From: Chrysoperla carnea
Taxonomy: Eukaryota > Arthropoda > Insecta > Neuroptera > Chrysopidae
Length of the DNA stretch: 64,000 bases
Reading direction: 5' to 3'
Assembly (NCBI RefSeq): GCF_905475395.1
Contig: NC_058337.1
Location: 102,914,368 to 102,978,367, forward strand
Of this stretch, positions 61,812 through 64,000 are shown piece by piece. Under the pieces are notes generated by a model. The model was not told the DNA's origin, searched no databases, and saw only the letters and a list, made by a program, of their open reading frames with translations. The first letter of the stretch is position 1. Every line of letters starts with the position of its first letter. Both the position numbers and the translations under genes were made by a program.

Positions 61812-64000
61812 CTGTAAAAATAATAAAACTATTATTAATTAATTATTAATACTAAATTATTTTATTATTCAAAAACAATTATTATATATTTATTATAAAT
61901 CTTATAAAATAAATATTTTTTATAAATTATCGATATTACATCAATGCTGATTTGATAATAATAAGTAATTGAACTTTAATAAATATTTAATCATTACTAC
62001 CTGGAAATATCAGTTGTATTAAGTGTCTCTAATATCTACTGAGGACAATGAGTACTGTATTATCATTTATTATCTATCAGATAGAAATATTTTTTAATAA
62101 CACTTCTATTGATAACTTACATATTGTACAGGGTATTAATTAAAATATAGTCTTAGGAAATAATGGTGTAAAAATTAGGTTTATTTGACTTTGAAGTGCA
62201 TTAAATGTAAAAGAAATACATGAGGTGTTGTAAGCACTCGATAGGAACGAAGTACCTTTCGATGTATATTATGTATTAAATAGCAGGCATGAAGAAATAA
62301 ATTAACAATGCTTGAAAGTAATTAAATGAAACATATTCGTTCCAAAATAAACGAAGAAATGGTAATAGAATTATAATTAATGAATTTTATTAAAAAAGTT
62401 ATGAAATACATCCTCAATAGTTGAATAAATCTACCGGATTTTGATAAAGAATTTTATAAATTTTTTTAGTAGGTTTTTTTTTATTGTAAGAAATACAGAA
62501 AAGGAGTTTTCCGGTTCCGGAACGATCCGCACGAACTTCTGCACGTGGTTTTATCTCAACACTGAGACCTACTTGTCTACTATCGAACCCTGAACATAGT
62601 AAAATAACCTCAAAATCTAAAGAAAACGTCATATTTTCAAAAAACGAATTTTTCTGGAAAATTTCAACAACTCGTACAGTTCAAGTAATTCATCGTTAGC
62701 CATTTGTAATTCTTTATAAAAATCCGATAGACTGATTCAACTACAATTTTTAATCGCTTTCACAATAATTTGTTAATTTATAATAAAATAAACAGAACGC
62801 ATATAATTGGCATATGTACCTACAGGTATATTCAGTAATATACCTGTACCATACAAGGTGTTCTGTAATTAACTCTTCACTTTCTAAATAAGCTCATAAA
62901 GACGTACGAAAAAATCCAACGACAGAGTACTTAGAAATAGAAGGATGTCTTTATCGTTGCATTTAACTAACATATTATTTATCTCACATTTTTAAATTTT
63001 TAAATATACCCAACACAATAAGCTGTGTATTATTACATATCATGGCATTTACTGGGCGGAGTTTAATAAAAGTTTATAAAAGTGAGATAGATAATTTATG
63101 AATTAAATGCAACGATAAAGACACTATCTATTTCTAAATGCTCTAAGCTTAATTAGAAAGTGACACCAAATTTGTAACTTGACAATAAGGAACTTCGTTT
63201 CAAAAATGCAAAGCATCAGTCAAATTTAAACTTAAATAATCCAAAACATTTGGCAAAAAAACAAGCATAAAGAAATTAATAAAATTAATATGTTCCCGAA
63301 CATTCTGTATTTACTGAGTGTTTTATAAACACATTTTTATAAAATATGTGTTTGATTATTATCTTGGATGATTTTGCAAAAATTTATTCACGGAATTTGA
63401 TTGACGATCGTTCGACAATCTTTAATTTGAATCCATGAATCAATTTGTTTATTATGTCGAGTTTATATCTAACCTTATTCGATAAAACGCATAGAATTGA
63501 TTGGATCTTAAACGTTTGATTAAAAGATTTAATACGCAGCGTCTAAAACTCGGAAACTCTAAAAGCTCGACTGGGGGGTAGGGACTTTAGCGTCAATGGA
63601 ATAAAATATCTCAATCAATGGTGGATTCTCAATGATAGACTATGTCAAGTATTTATCAAAATATTTTAAAGCGTTTTGCATGCCAATAAAAAATTTTCGT
63701 ATTGGGAAAATCACTTAAAACGTCAAGCAGTCAATATGTCATCAGGCTTAAATCTTAAACAGACAGCATTGGTCTATAGAATGACCAGATCAAATAGTGA
63801 CCTCTAGTTTCTAAATATCCATCTATTTATTCAACACCTGCTGAAAGTTGAGAAAACCTGTTATCTTAGTTCAATTTTAAGAACGTTAATTTTTGAGAAA
63901 TATCGATTTATATTTATTTAGTAACCTTACTTTTGGTAACTTTTTAAACTTAAAATTTAATAAAATTAATTCGATAACAGTATATTTTTTCTTTCTTGAA
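61812..64000. other. upstream region of Acsl, noncoding
   Basis: Should contain the end of the 5' UTR intron of Acsl. I cannot place the upstream noncoding exon or promoter. A foldback element occupies 62860-63180. Confidence 0.5.
62860..63180. mobile_element. foldback element upstream of Acsl exon 1
   Basis: Arms at about 62876-62995 and 63060-63170 are inverted copies: both carry CACTTTCTAA, a TTAGAAATAGA block and GTCTTTATCGTTGCATTTAA. The loop is about 70 bp and AT-rich. No ORF. Exact ends are unclear. Confidence 0.7.

Noticed and set aside
1..64000. CRISPR arrays, bacterial operons, ribosome-binding sites or prophage
   Set aside because: None found; the genes are spliced and the sequence is eukaryotic.

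Overview
The window is eukaryotic nuclear DNA, strongly AT-rich. It carries spliced genes with GT-AG introns, long noncoding stretches and many short transposon-derived repeats. The two recognisable proteins, the intron-exon style and the repeat content (non-LTR, Penelope-like, hAT and TA/TTAA-target elements) point to an insect; I cannot name the order from the sequence alone. There are no operons, Shine-Dalgarno sites, CRISPR arrays or complete RNA genes.

Layout. From 1 to about 39.8 kb I find no protein-coding gene. This part is a repeat mosaic: a near-perfect AT-rich palindrome (154-646), a foldback family flanked by TA (family A), a 0.6-kb inverted-repeat family (family C), a family inserted at TTAA (family D), a related TTAA element (family E), a Penelope-like 3' end, LTR-retroelement debris, and a few locally GC-richer islands (about 22.0-23.9 kb and 31.7-31.9 kb). 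From 39.86 to 43.99 kb, on the minus strand, lies a complete four-exon Atg4 gene (397 codons), the cysteine protease that processes Atg8. From 44 to 50.5 kb is an intergenic spacer holding at least three well-bounded miniature inverted-repeat elements (hAT-like at 44778-45040, TA-flanked at 45528-45827 and 46620-47106). From 50.53 to 61.81 kb, also on the minus strand, lies a complete six-exon long-chain acyl-CoA synthetase of the ACSL3/4 type (797 codons), with an acceptor just before its ATG showing that at least one 5' noncoding exon lies further upstream. Its introns hold remnants of a non-LTR retrotransposon with an RNase H domain, a hAT element and a possible DDE transposase. From 61.8 to 64 kb there is only noncoding sequence and one more foldback element.

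The two genes are transcribed in the same direction, Acsl upstream of Atg4. Both touch autophagosome biology (Atg4 matures and recycles Atg8; long-chain acyl-CoA synthetases supply acyl-CoA for phospholipids), but nothing here shows co-regulation.

I see no wholly new gene system. The observations most worth checking are: a symmetric 150-nt exon in Acsl that looks like a cassette exon and may be transposon-derived; a TTAA-flanked element inserted inside a TA-flanked one, which gives a relative age; several short elements with exact target-site duplications; and a hammerhead-like core in the Penelope-like 3' end.
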